DNA of 64,000 bases from SM1-73 sp964588305. GTDB lineage: Bacteria > Zixibacteria > MSB-5A5 > SM1-73. This document shows positions 52,987 to 61,066 of this stretch, piece after piece. Each line of letters begins with the position of its first letter. The stretch's first letter is position 1. The stretch covers positions 1 to 64,000 of the forward strand of contig CAZPOP010000002.1 of the NCBI GenBank assembly GCA_964588305.1. Direction: 5' to 3'. The notes under the pieces were generated by a model, which saw only the letters and a program-made list of their open reading frames with translations, did not search any database and was not told the origin of the DNA. Both the position numbers and the translations under genes were made by a program.

Positions 52987-53030
52987 GGCACCAGGTGTCT
53001 GGCGGTCACAAATCAATCTGAAAGTTGAAC

Positions 53031-53966
53031 ATGGCAGAAAAAGAGTCCAAAGCAAATCCATTTCCACTTGTGATTGTGACTTTGCTGGGGATATCACTTG
53101 TCCTCTCTACTTTGATTTACCTTCGATGGGGAGAGCTGTCCAAAGGCAAACTGGATGTTTCCCGGCAGCAGGATTTTGCCTCCCAGTTGGTGGACAACAA
53201 GCTGTATTCTCAGGCCATTGCAGAATACGACAAACTGCTCGATTCCGGCGAGTTGGAGGTAAAAAAACAAGCTAACATAAGCTACATCGTGGGGAACATC
53301 TATTTGAATTACCTAAGAGACTATGAAAATGCAGCAGCCAGGTTCGTTAAGGCAAGATTCTTAAATCCAGAGAGTGAACTGAAAGAGAAAATCAACAAGA
53401 ACCTGGTGATCTGCTTTGAGAGGATGGGGCGCTCCCTGGAGGCTCAAAAGCAGTTGGAGAGAAGCACGGGGCTTGGTCAAAGCGAGACAAGAAAGGAAGG
53501 TGGGGTGGTGGTGGCCCGGATCGGAGAGAGGGAGATTTCCATGACCGATCTGGAAAACGAGATCGAGAAGCTTCCTCCTTCGGTTCAAACCGAATTTACG
53601 GATAAGAAAGGGAAGTTGGAATTCCTGCAGCAATACGTCGGGGCAGAGCTTCTGTATGACACCGCGCTCAGGCGCGGCTTTGATAAGGATAAGGACGTAA
53701 TCGAAGGGGCCTTCCAGATGAAAAAGCAACTGATGATCAACAAGCTTTTGACTGAGGAGATTCCCCAAGATATTCAGATCAGTGAAACAGAGATGAAGCT
53801 TTACTACGATTCGCACAAGGGGGACTTCGAGGACAGGGAACTAAGCGAGGTGAAAGCTCAGATTGAGTCTGAGCTCAAAAGGGACAAACAACAGGAAGCA
53901 TACAGTAAGCTGGTTCAAAGGATGATGGAAGCGGAAAAAGTCAAGATATATGATGATCAATTTTAG
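53031..53966 (+). CDS. TPR protein fused to a SurA-like chaperone domain lacking parvulin
   Basis: A 311-residue membrane-anchored protein. An N-terminal hydrophobic helix (PLVIVTLLGISLVLSTLIYL) is followed by TPR-like helices (YSQAIAEYDKLLDSG, YENAAARFVKARFL) to about residue 145. The C-terminal half begins VVARIGEREISMTDLENEI and continues EFLQQYVGAELLYDTALRRG, MINKLLTEEI and ETEMKLYYDSHKGDFED, the N-domain pattern of SurA/PpiC-type chaperones. Where the parvulin domain should start, the chain goes straight to the final helix. ATG 53031 is used over TTG 53025. Confidence 0.75.
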   Translation: MAEKESKANPFPLVIVTLLGISLVLSTLIYLRWGELSKGKLDVSRQQDFASQLVDNKLYSQAIAEYDKLLDSGELEVKKQANISYIVGNIYLNYLRDYENAAARFVKARFLNPESELKEKINKNLVICFERMGRSLEAQKQLERSTGLGQSETRKEGGVVVARIGEREISMTDLENEIEKLPPSVQTEFTDKKGKLEFLQQYVGAELLYDTALRRGFDKDKDVIEGAFQMKKQLMINKLLTEEIPQDIQISETEMKLYYDSHKGDFEDRELSEVKAQIESELKRDKQQEAYSKLVQRMMEAEKVKIYDDQF

Positions 53967-53976
53967 CGCCGAAGTA

Positions 53977-53992
53977 GCGACACTTGTGTCGC
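53977..53992. repeat. GTAGCGA hairpin
   Basis: GCGACAC-TT-GTGTCGC, preceded by GAAGTA, just after the TPR/SurA-like gene. Same family as 20923. Confidence 0.6.
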
Positions 53993-54049
53993 GTTGGATA
54001 AGATCAACCCGGAAGTACGCCTGCTAGGCCAAGGAAGAGAGTTTGCTTG

Positions 54050-55015
54050 ATGAACCCAAAAACTGCTAAACTCCTGGTATGTCTCCTCATCCTGCTTCTG
54101 GTTTTTTCTCACCATGTGGATGCTGCTGAGCAGTCTTTAATCTCGGTGGAATCCCACGTGGATCGGGCAACCATCACCATAGGTGATAGAATCCTCTATA
54201 CTCTGACCGTCAGAGCCGACTCTGCAGTGAAGCTGGAGCCGCTGGCTCTGGGATCAAACTTAGGAGCTTTTGAGGTTAAGGATTACAAAGTCCACGATCC
54301 GAAAAAAGCCAAAGATGGGAGAATCATAAACAAAAGCCAATATGTGATCACCACCTTCACCACGGGTGAGTATGTGATTCCGCCAATAACCATCAACTAT
54401 ACCGATCCGAACGGAGAGAAGAAACAGATCCAATCAGAGCCGCTCTTTGTTCTGGTAAAAAGCGTAGGAGCCACCCAAAGCGACAAAGAGGACATCAGGG
54501 GATTAAAGTCACCTATAGAGATACGAGGCGGATACGGGGGCTATTTTCTGATTCTCCCAATCCTGGTTTTGCTGGCAGCTTTTGGATTCTTGTATTACAG
54601 GCATAGAGCGAAAGCGGTTGCCCTTCCAAAAATCCCGGAGGAAATGAGAAAGCCGGCTTGGGAGGTGGCACTCTCAGAACTGGAGAACTTGAGAAGCTCG
54701 GGACTTTCCGAGAAAAAGGAGATCAAGAAGTATTATATTGTCCTATCCGATATAATGAGGAAGTATCTGGAGAGACGATATCAGATAACGGCTCTGGACC
54801 GCACCACCCAGGAGGTCAAGGCAGAGTTGAAGAGGAAAAAAGTGGGGGGAGAGGTGATAGAATCAGCATATGGTTTCCTATATTCGTGTGATTTGGTCAA
54901 GTTCGCCAAATACGTTCCTTCGAAGGAGGAAATCGAAAAGGATTGGAGTGAGGCATTCACCCTCGTCAATATGACCAAACAGGAGGAAGTCCAACCAGCT
55001 CCGGTATCCACTTAG
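54050..55015 (+). CDS. Short BatD-like membrane protein 2
   Basis: A 321-residue protein built like the first short BatD-like protein. Signal peptide (LLVCLLILLLVFSHHVDA), one BatD-like beta domain (SVESHVDRATITIGDRILYT, then TFTTGEYVIPPITI), a membrane segment (YFLILPILVLLAAFGFLYY, ~residue 165) and a cytoplasmic helical part with SDIMRKYLERRYQITALDRT and YSCDLVKFAKYVPSKEE. This tail resembles DUF4381-type proteins found in Bat operons. ATG 54050 is used; TTG 54047 precedes it. It stands just before batA. Confidence 0.83.
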   Translation: MNPKTAKLLVCLLILLLVFSHHVDAAEQSLISVESHVDRATITIGDRILYTLTVRADSAVKLEPLALGSNLGAFEVKDYKVHDPKKAKDGRIINKSQYVITTFTTGEYVIPPITINYTDPNGEKKQIQSEPLFVLVKSVGATQSDKEDIRGLKSPIEIRGGYGGYFLILPILVLLAAFGFLYYRHRAKAVALPKIPEEMRKPAWEVALSELENLRSSGLSEKKEIKKYYIVLSDIMRKYLERRYQITALDRTTQEVKAELKRKKVGGEVIESAYGFLYSCDLVKFAKYVPSKEEIEKDWSEAFTLVNMTKQEEVQPAPVST

Positions 55016-55102
55016 TGCTTGACCGGCTAGACTCTTTGCCGTTTTGTCTGCTGGTTAGGCTTGATTTGGCCGGAGAAGATCAGGCTAGTTCGATTAAGAG
55101 AC

Positions 55103-56095
55103 ATGTTTAGATTCAGAGATCCCATATTCTTGCTTTTCATCGTAGTTGCTGTGGGTCTGTTGGTTTATTACTTCAGGGTCAAGAAGGCGAAGGCGGCAAC
55201 CATTCGATATTCGGACGTGGGTCTGGTCAGAAGGGTGAAGCCCTCGTTTCGCATGAAGGAAAGACACGTTATCCCGGTCTTAAGAGCGGTGGCAATAATA
55301 TTTCTGGCCCTGGCTTTGGCCCGGCCTCAGGCTGGCAGAAAGGGAGAGGAGATTTCGTCGGAGGGGATCGACATCATGTTGGTTTTGGATATTTCGGGGA
55401 GCATGCGAGCGGAAGATTTCAAGCCTCAAAACCGGCTGTACGTGGCAAAACAGGTGATAAAGGATTTCATCCAGGACAGGCACAGCGATCGGATGGGGCT
55501 GGTGGTTTTCTCCAGACAAAGTTTCACCCAGTGTCCCTTGACCTTGGATTATGGGGTCCTGCTCAATTTCTTAGATAGGGTCGATTTTGGGATGATCGAG
55601 GACGGTACTGCCATCGGACTCTCCATCGCCAACGCGCTCAATCGCCTTCGTGAGAGTGATGCCGAAAGCAAGGTGATTATTCTGCTTTCCGACGGCAGAA
55701 ATAATGCCGGCGAGATAGATCCGCTCACCGCCGCCCAGGTGGCTAAGGCTATGAATGTCAAGATTTATACCGTTGGGGCGGGAAAGCCGGGGAATGCCCC
55801 ATATCCTGTCGATGATCCGATCTTCGGCCGAAGATATATTTATGTGGAGAATGAAATCGACGAACCGACTCTGCTGCAGATTGCGCAGATCACCGGTGGA
55901 GAGTATTTCCGGGCCAAAGACGAGAAGGCTCTGGCCCGAATCTACAAGCAGATAAGTGAGATGGAGAAAACGGAGATTAAGGTTAAGGAATATCTGCAGT
56001 ATAACGAACTCTTCACCAAATTTGCAGTTGTGGGATTGTTCTTTTTAGTCATGGAGATTGTCTTGGCAAATACCAGATACAGGAAGATCCCGTAG
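55103..56095 (+). CDS. batA: BatA, VWA-domain membrane protein
   Basis: Aerotolerance-type protein of 330 residues. An N-terminal membrane helix (PIFLLFIVVAVGLLVYYF) and a second (VLRAVAIIFLALALARPQAG) precede a VWA domain with the MIDAS sequence DISGSMRAEDF near residue 98 and LLSDGRNNAGEID, and a C-terminal membrane helix (AVVGLFFLVMEIVLANT). The MIDAS is intact, so metal-dependent ligand binding is likely. ATG 55103 (MFRFRDP) is typical; the frame extends up to 55061. Confidence 0.93.
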   Translation: MFRFRDPIFLLFIVVAVGLLVYYFRVKKAKAATIRYSDVGLVRRVKPSFRMKERHVIPVLRAVAIIFLALALARPQAGRKGEEISSEGIDIMLVLDISGSMRAEDFKPQNRLYVAKQVIKDFIQDRHSDRMGLVVFSRQSFTQCPLTLDYGVLLNFLDRVDFGMIEDGTAIGLSIANALNRLRESDAESKVIILLSDGRNNAGEIDPLTAAQVAKAMNVKIYTVGAGKPGNAPYPVDDPIFGRRYIYVENEIDEPTLLQIAQITGGEYFRAKDEKALARIYKQISEMEKTEIKVKEYLQYNELFTKFAVVGLFFLVMEIVLANTRYRKIP

Positions 56096-56180
56096 ATCTT
56101 TATCTTAGAGACAGGCATGGGGACTACAAAAACCCAATGCAACTCAGGCAACTCAAGCTTCAGAAGCATAAGATGGTGAT

Positions 56181-57224
56181 ATGAGAATTGCTCAAATCGA
56201 TTTCGTATATGTTCTTTTGATCCTGCTTCCTCTTTTGATCGTCTTCTACTGGTTCGTTTTCCGCTTGAAGCGAAAGGCCAAAGAGCGGTTTGGCAATTTA
56301 GCTTTGATTGAGAAGCTTTCGCTCTCATTCAGCCCGAAAAAGCAGAGATGGAAGGTGGTGCTCATACTTTTCGGCGTCTTCTTTCTTCTCTTTTCGCTGG
56401 CTCGACCGCAGCTGGGTACCAAACTAACGCTGATGAAGAGGGAAGGCGTGGACATAGTGATCGCCATTGACGTCTCGCTTTCCATGATGGCAGAGGATAT
56501 CAAGCCCAGTCGTCTGGAGAAGGCCAAGCAGGAGGTGAACGGGCTGATCAGCCGCATGAAGGGAGATAGGGTGGGGTTGGTGGCTTTCGCCGGTGTGCCG
56601 TTCGTTCAGTGTCCGTTGACCCTGGACTATTCCGCAGCCAAGATGTTTCTGGACATAATCGAAGTCAACCTTATACCGCAACCAGGAACAGTCGTGGGAG
56701 ACGCCATCCGAGCTTCCATTAAAGCTTTCGATCAGAAGGAGAGAAAGTACAAGGTGCTAATACTTTTGACCGATGGAGAGGATCACGATTCGGATCCTCT
56801 GGTTGCTGCGGAAGAGGCATCCAAGGAGGGAATCAGAATATACACCATCGGCATCGGCTCGGTGCAGGGTGAACCCATACCCTTAAGAGATGACCGAGGA
56901 GGAGTGGCTGGATTCAAAAAGGACAAAGAGGGAAGCGTGGTGGTCAGCCGACTGGATGAGACCACCTTACAGAAAATCGCCCTGACTACAGGCGGCAAAT
57001 ATTATCACGCCACCTCGGGTGAGATGGAACTGGACAAGATCTATGACGAGATATTCAAGATGGAAAAAAAGGAGCTGGAAGGAAAACTCATGACCCAGTA
57101 TGAGGACCGATACCAGTATCTTCTTCTCATTTCCGTAATCCTGCTGTCCGTGGAGTTCCTTCTTTCCGACAGAAGGAGCAAAAAAGCGGTTGACAGACTA
57201 AAGAAAGAGACCGAAAACAGATGA
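56181..57224 (+). CDS. batB: BatB, VWA-domain membrane protein
   Basis: Paralogue of BatA, 347 residues, with two N-terminal membrane helices, a VWA domain with MIDAS DVSLSMMAEDIKPSR near residue 95 and LLTDGEDHDSDP, and a C-terminal membrane helix (YLLLISVILLSVEFLL). BatA and BatB are thought to form a periplasm-facing complex served by MoxR. The gene is 85 bases after batA. Confidence 0.94.
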   Translation: MRIAQIDFVYVLLILLPLLIVFYWFVFRLKRKAKERFGNLALIEKLSLSFSPKKQRWKVVLILFGVFFLLFSLARPQLGTKLTLMKREGVDIVIAIDVSLSMMAEDIKPSRLEKAKQEVNGLISRMKGDRVGLVAFAGVPFVQCPLTLDYSAAKMFLDIIEVNLIPQPGTVVGDAIRASIKAFDQKERKYKVLILLTDGEDHDSDPLVAAEEASKEGIRIYTIGIGSVQGEPIPLRDDRGGVAGFKKDKEGSVVVSRLDETTLQKIALTTGGKYYHATSGEMELDKIYDEIFKMEKKELEGKLMTQYEDRYQYLLLISVILLSVEFLLSDRRSKKAVDRLKKETENR

Positions 57225-57273
57225 AGACTCTTTAACCCTTGAACTATTGAACCTTCGAACTCAAATTGTCAGG

Positions 57274-58074
57274 ATGAGTATGCTGAGAATGATGTTTGTC
57301 TGGATAACCGTTATCATGGCCGTCATCTGGGCCGGTTCTGGCCGGGCAGAGTCGTTTTCCTCCCTGAACAAGAAGGGGAACAAAGCCTACCAGGAAGCTG
57401 CCGAACTCCTAGAAAAGGAGAAGAAGAACGAAGCTTCGGAAGCTTACGAGCGCGCATTGAAATACTATCGGGACGCCGAGATCGAAAAGCCGGAGTCACC
57501 CCAGCTTTCCTACAACATTGGCAATGTAAACTACCACCAGGAGAAATACGAAGATGCCCTGGAGAAATATTATGGAGCCTTAAGCGTGGATGAACCGGAA
57601 TACCAGTCGGCGACATATTACAACATGGGCAACGCCTTGTACCGCGCGGGCAAATATCCGGAAGCGATTCAGAGCTACCAGAAGTGCTTGGACATAAATC
57701 CGGACGACGAGGATGCCAAATACAACCTGGAGTTCGTAAGAAAGAAGATGAAAGAGATGCTGGACAAGGAGGCTCAGAGACAACAAAAACAGCAACAACA
57801 GCAGCAGGAACAGCAGACAGACCAGAAAAACCAAGAGCAGGAACAACAGGAGCAACAACAAAACGAACAGCAGCAGCAAGCCCCGTCTGAACAGCAGCAA
57901 GAGCAGCAGGAGCAACAGGAACAGAGCCAGGAGCAGATGCAGCCAAAAGAGGGGATGACCGAAGAGGATGCGGAAAGGATTCTGAATGCACTCAAGGACG
58001 ATGAGAAGGACATATTGAAGAAACAGAAGAGATCTCCCCAATCGAGAGGGAAAAGAGGGGGAAAGGACTGGTAG
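57274..58074 (+). CDS. batC: BatC, TPR protein with glutamine-rich tail
   Basis: Exported TPR protein of about 266 residues. A signal peptide (MMFVWITVIMAVIWAGSGRA) precedes TPR units (SYNIGNVNYHQEKYEDALEK, YYNMGNALYRAGKYPEAIQS) in residues ~70-160. The next ~60 residues are almost only Gln and Glu, followed by a helical end with EDAERILNALKDDEKDILKK, a segment typical of BatC. ATG 57274 and 57280 are both possible; AGGA suits 57280. Confidence 0.9.
   Translation: MSMLRMMFVWITVIMAVIWAGSGRAESFSSLNKKGNKAYQEAAELLEKEKKNEASEAYERALKYYRDAEIEKPESPQLSYNIGNVNYHQEKYEDALEKYYGALSVDEPEYQSATYYNMGNALYRAGKYPEAIQSYQKCLDINPDDEDAKYNLEFVRKKMKEMLDKEAQRQQKQQQQQQEQQTDQKNQEQEQQEQQQNEQQQQAPSEQQQEQQEQQEQSQEQMQPKEGMTEEDAERILNALKDDEKDILKKQKRSPQSRGKRGGKDW
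57770..57950 (+). repeat. CAG/CAA low-complexity tract in batC
   Basis: About 180 bases of CAA, CAG and GAG codons coding the Gln/Glu-rich tail of BatC. Length is likely to vary between strains by slippage. Confidence 0.8.
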
Positions 58075-58080
58075 GAGGAT

Positions 58081-59982
58081 ATGAAAGGCAAGAGCAGTCC
58101 CGGGTTTTCTGTGGTCAATGAGAATCCAGCACTCGTGAATAAAAAGCGGCCAGCGGCGTGCGGCCTCCTGGGGAGGCTATCCGTTATCTTAGCCATCAGC
58201 TTCATTTCACTTCTGCCTTTCAGTCAACCTTCCTTTTCACAAGATGTCAGTTTCAGCGCTTTGGTGGATAGGACTGAGGTGGGGCTGGATGATCAGATCA
58301 CCCTAACCATCTCCGTATCGGGACAGGTGAAATCGATTCCTCAGCCAGAACTGCCGTCTATGGACGGTTTCACAGTTCATTCAGCCGGAAGATCCCAGAA
58401 TTTCACCTATGCTGGGGGAAAGATCGCCTCTTCCGTAACTTTCAACTACATTCTGGTCCCCAGAAAGGCGGGGAAATTTACCATCGGTTCAGCCCAGATA
58501 GTTCTGGACGGAAACACCTACAAGACCGATCCGATAAATGTCATGGTTAGTGCCGGAGAGGAGCCGGAATCAGCTCTCACTCCTTCTGAAAAGAAATCCG
58601 TCCAGAAGAAAGCCATGGAAGGAAAGGATCTTTTCATAGAGACGGCGGTAGATAAGAAAAAAGCTTATGTGAACGAGCAGATCACGCTCACCTTTAGGTT
58701 TTACCAGGGGGTGAGATTATTCAATAACCCGGAATATGTCCCTCCTTCTCTGACCGGCTTTTGGACAGAGGATTTGCCTCCCCGAAAGCAATACTACAAG
58801 GTGGTTAATGGCAGACAATATTTTGTGCAGGAGCTGAAGACCGCCCTCTTCCCAACGGCGGCAGGAAAACATACAATCGGAGAAGCAGAACTTAGGTGCA
58901 CGGTTGAGGATTTGGATCAGTTCTTCAAGAAAGACCCGTTCAGAATGCTCGATCGGGATCTGATGAGCCTTTTCCGACAGGGAAAGCCGCAGGTTTTGAA
59001 GTCAAAAGCGATCCAGATCGAGGTGCTGCCGCTTCCGGAGATGGGCAAACCTGAGAATTTCGCCGGCACGGTAGGCAGCTTTAGCATGAAGGCTGGCGTG
59101 GACAGAAAAGAGGTGGAGGTGGGAGAGCCCATCACTCTGAAGATGCAGATAAGCGGAACGGGGAACGTGAAATCGGTAGGGAAACCGGAAGTTCCGGAAC
59201 TGAAGGATTTTCGTATCTACGATTCGGGCAGCTCGGAGAATATCTCCAAGAAAGACTATCTGGTTCAGGGGGTCAAGAGTTACGAGATGGTTCTGATTCC
59301 CAAGAAAGCGGGAAACTATAATTTCCCTTCCCTCGAATTCTCCTTTTTTGAGCCCAAGACGAAGACTTATAAAGTGCTAAGATCGAATCCCATCTTGATC
59401 AGCGCCCTCCCCGGAGCGCAGGTTTCTCCCACCCAGATGGCGGAGCTATCCAAACAGGAGATCGGATATGCGGTAAAGGATATTCGCTACATCAAACTAT
59501 CTGCGAGTCAACTGAAGAATCAAGGAGGCCATCTATACAAAAATCCCCTGTTCCTATTTTTCCAGTTGATTCCCCTGCTGGTTCTTGTGGTTGCCTGGAG
59601 ATACCAGAGACATCAGAACAAACTGAACTCCGATGTCGCTTATGCTCGCACGAGGCGAGCGGGTAAGTTGGCAAGAAAAAGATTAAAGGATGCCGGGAGG
59701 TTGATCTCTGCGGAGAAGTCCAAGGAGTTTTATAGTGAAGTAGCAAGAGCCATGATCGGCTATGTAGGAGATAAGCTCAATCTACCTGCCTACGGTCTAA
59801 CCAAAGACAGAATCGAGTTGGAGCTTTCTTGCGGCGGAGTTGAGAAAGAGAAGATTGATAACCTTCTGAGGCTTTTGGATTCTTGTGATTATGCCCGATT
59901 TGCTCCGGGGTCGTCCGAAGTCGCAGAGATGAAGAGGTTTTTGAATTCGGTAGAAAAGGCGATTGTGGATCTGGAGGATTGA
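58081..59982 (+). CDS. batD: BatD, oxygen-tolerance protein
   Basis: Full-length BatD, 633 residues. A signal/membrane helix at residues ~30-50 precedes three beta-rich domains (SFSALVDRTEVGLDDQITLT; ETAVDKKKAYVNEQITLTFRF; MKAGVDRKEVEVGEPITLKM), each the standard BatD unit, then a membrane helix (PLFLFFQLIPLLVLVVAW, ~residue 488) and a cytoplasmic tail with ARAMIGYVGDKLNLPAYGLT and LDSCDYARFAPGS. ATG 58081 has GGAGG directly upstream and is six bases after batC. Confidence 0.93.
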   Translation: MKGKSSPGFSVVNENPALVNKKRPAACGLLGRLSVILAISFISLLPFSQPSFSQDVSFSALVDRTEVGLDDQITLTISVSGQVKSIPQPELPSMDGFTVHSAGRSQNFTYAGGKIASSVTFNYILVPRKAGKFTIGSAQIVLDGNTYKTDPINVMVSAGEEPESALTPSEKKSVQKKAMEGKDLFIETAVDKKKAYVNEQITLTFRFYQGVRLFNNPEYVPPSLTGFWTEDLPPRKQYYKVVNGRQYFVQELKTALFPTAAGKHTIGEAELRCTVEDLDQFFKKDPFRMLDRDLMSLFRQGKPQVLKSKAIQIEVLPLPEMGKPENFAGTVGSFSMKAGVDRKEVEVGEPITLKMQISGTGNVKSVGKPEVPELKDFRIYDSGSSENISKKDYLVQGVKSYEMVLIPKKAGNYNFPSLEFSFFEPKTKTYKVLRSNPILISALPGAQVSPTQMAELSKQEIGYAVKDIRYIKLSASQLKNQGGHLYKNPLFLFFQLIPLLVLVVAWRYQRHQNKLNSDVAYARTRRAGKLARKRLKDAGRLISAEKSKEFYSEVARAMIGYVGDKLNLPAYGLTKDRIELELSCGGVEKEKIDNLLRLLDSCDYARFAPGSSEVAEMKRFLNSVEKAIVDLED

Positions 59983-60052
59983 AGAATAGTTGACGTTTGC
60001 AGATCCAGCAGTAGGCCCGGGTTCCAATTCTGGCGGATGGGGAAGACCTTTG

Positions 60053-60811
60053 ATGAAGATGAGGTTCACAATTCTGGGATTAGTTGGCATTCTGTTTTTC
60101 CTGCCCGAGGCCAAGGCCGATATCGAATCGGCCACCGCACTCTTCCATAGGGGGAATGAAAGCTACGAAGCAGGAGATTTCGACCAGGCCATCGGGGAAT
60201 ACCAGAGAATAGTTGATCTGGGGATAAAGAACTCCAGGGTATTCTACAATCTGGGGAACGTTTATTTTCGGAAGAATCAACTGGGAAAGGCCGTTTTGAA
60301 TTACCGCAGGGCTTTGGCACTGGATCCCAGGGATGAGGACGGCATCGCCAACCTCAGATTCGCAAAGCTTTTCACCCTGGATAAGATTGAAGAGCAGAGG
60401 GTCAATCCCTTATCCAATCTGCTGCACTGGTTCCTTGATCTCTGGAGCACCGACGAGCTCACCATTCTTGTCTCCCTCTCTTACTGTCTGTCCATCCTTT
60501 TTGGGATCCTGATTCTTTTCACGCGGTCAAAAAGGGCCTTGCTTTGGGGGTTGACCGTATTTCTGGTAATCTTCGTTGTCTTTTCCTCCTCTCTTGGGAC
60601 AAAGCTCTACTTCAATTCAATAAAAAGCGGCGTGGTGATCGCACCTCAGGCGGAGGTGAGAAGCGGACCGGGGAAGGATTATACTCTGCAGTTTACCGGC
60701 CACGAGGGTTTGGAATTTCAGATAAGCGGAGATTCAGAGGATTGGTATCGCATCCTTTTGCCCAATGGAGTGAGAGGTTGGGTACCCAAAGATGCAGTCG
60801 AGATAATTTGA
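60053..60811 (+). CDS. batE: BatE, TPR and SH3-like membrane protein
   Basis: A 252-residue protein with signal peptide (MRFTILGLVGILFFLPEAKA), TPR units (ALFHRGNESYEAGDFDQAIG, VFYNLGNVYFRKNQLGKAVL) to about residue 100, two membrane helices (LSYCLSILFGILILF, ALLWGLTVFLVIFVVFSSS) and a C-terminal bacterial SH3 domain (AEVRSGPGKDYTLQFTGHEG, GVRGWVPKDAVEII). This order is that of BatE. It is the last gene of the cluster. ATG 60053 is used. Confidence 0.92.
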   Translation: MKMRFTILGLVGILFFLPEAKADIESATALFHRGNESYEAGDFDQAIGEYQRIVDLGIKNSRVFYNLGNVYFRKNQLGKAVLNYRRALALDPRDEDGIANLRFAKLFTLDKIEEQRVNPLSNLLHWFLDLWSTDELTILVSLSYCLSILFGILILFTRSKRALLWGLTVFLVIFVVFSSSLGTKLYFNSIKSGVVIAPQAEVRSGPGKDYTLQFTGHEGLEFQISGDSEDWYRILLPNGVRGWVPKDAVEII

Positions 60812-60986
60812 AATAAGTAACGATTGATCGGTTAGCCGCTTCTCCTTTCCCCAAGCCAACGGGGCAGATCAACTCCCGCAACGGTTGTATACTCGATCCT
60901 ATAAGCCAGCTGACCACAATTGCGCCGTCTCGTAAGCGAGGCTCCCAGCCTCACGAAAATTCCTTCGTTAGAATTCTGGATAGTAT

Positions 60987-61014
60987 TTGACAACACACAC
61001 TATTAGCATATCTT
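60987..61014 (+). promoter_or_regulatory. Promoter of MttB-like gene
   Basis: TTGACA (60987-60992), 16-base spacer, TATCTT (61009-61014), about 50 bases before the chosen start. The remaining gap from 60812 has only a GCGAGGCTCCCAGCCTC hairpin near 60938. Confidence 0.55.
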
Positions 61015-61066
61015 TGTTTCTGTGTGAATGCTAGCTAGTCAAATCCTTTTCATGAGAGGTGCAAAG

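Noticed and set aside
57580..58041. Long leucine-rich frame antisense to batC
   Set aside because: It is the mirror of the CAG/CAA tract and the TPR codons, with no independent support.
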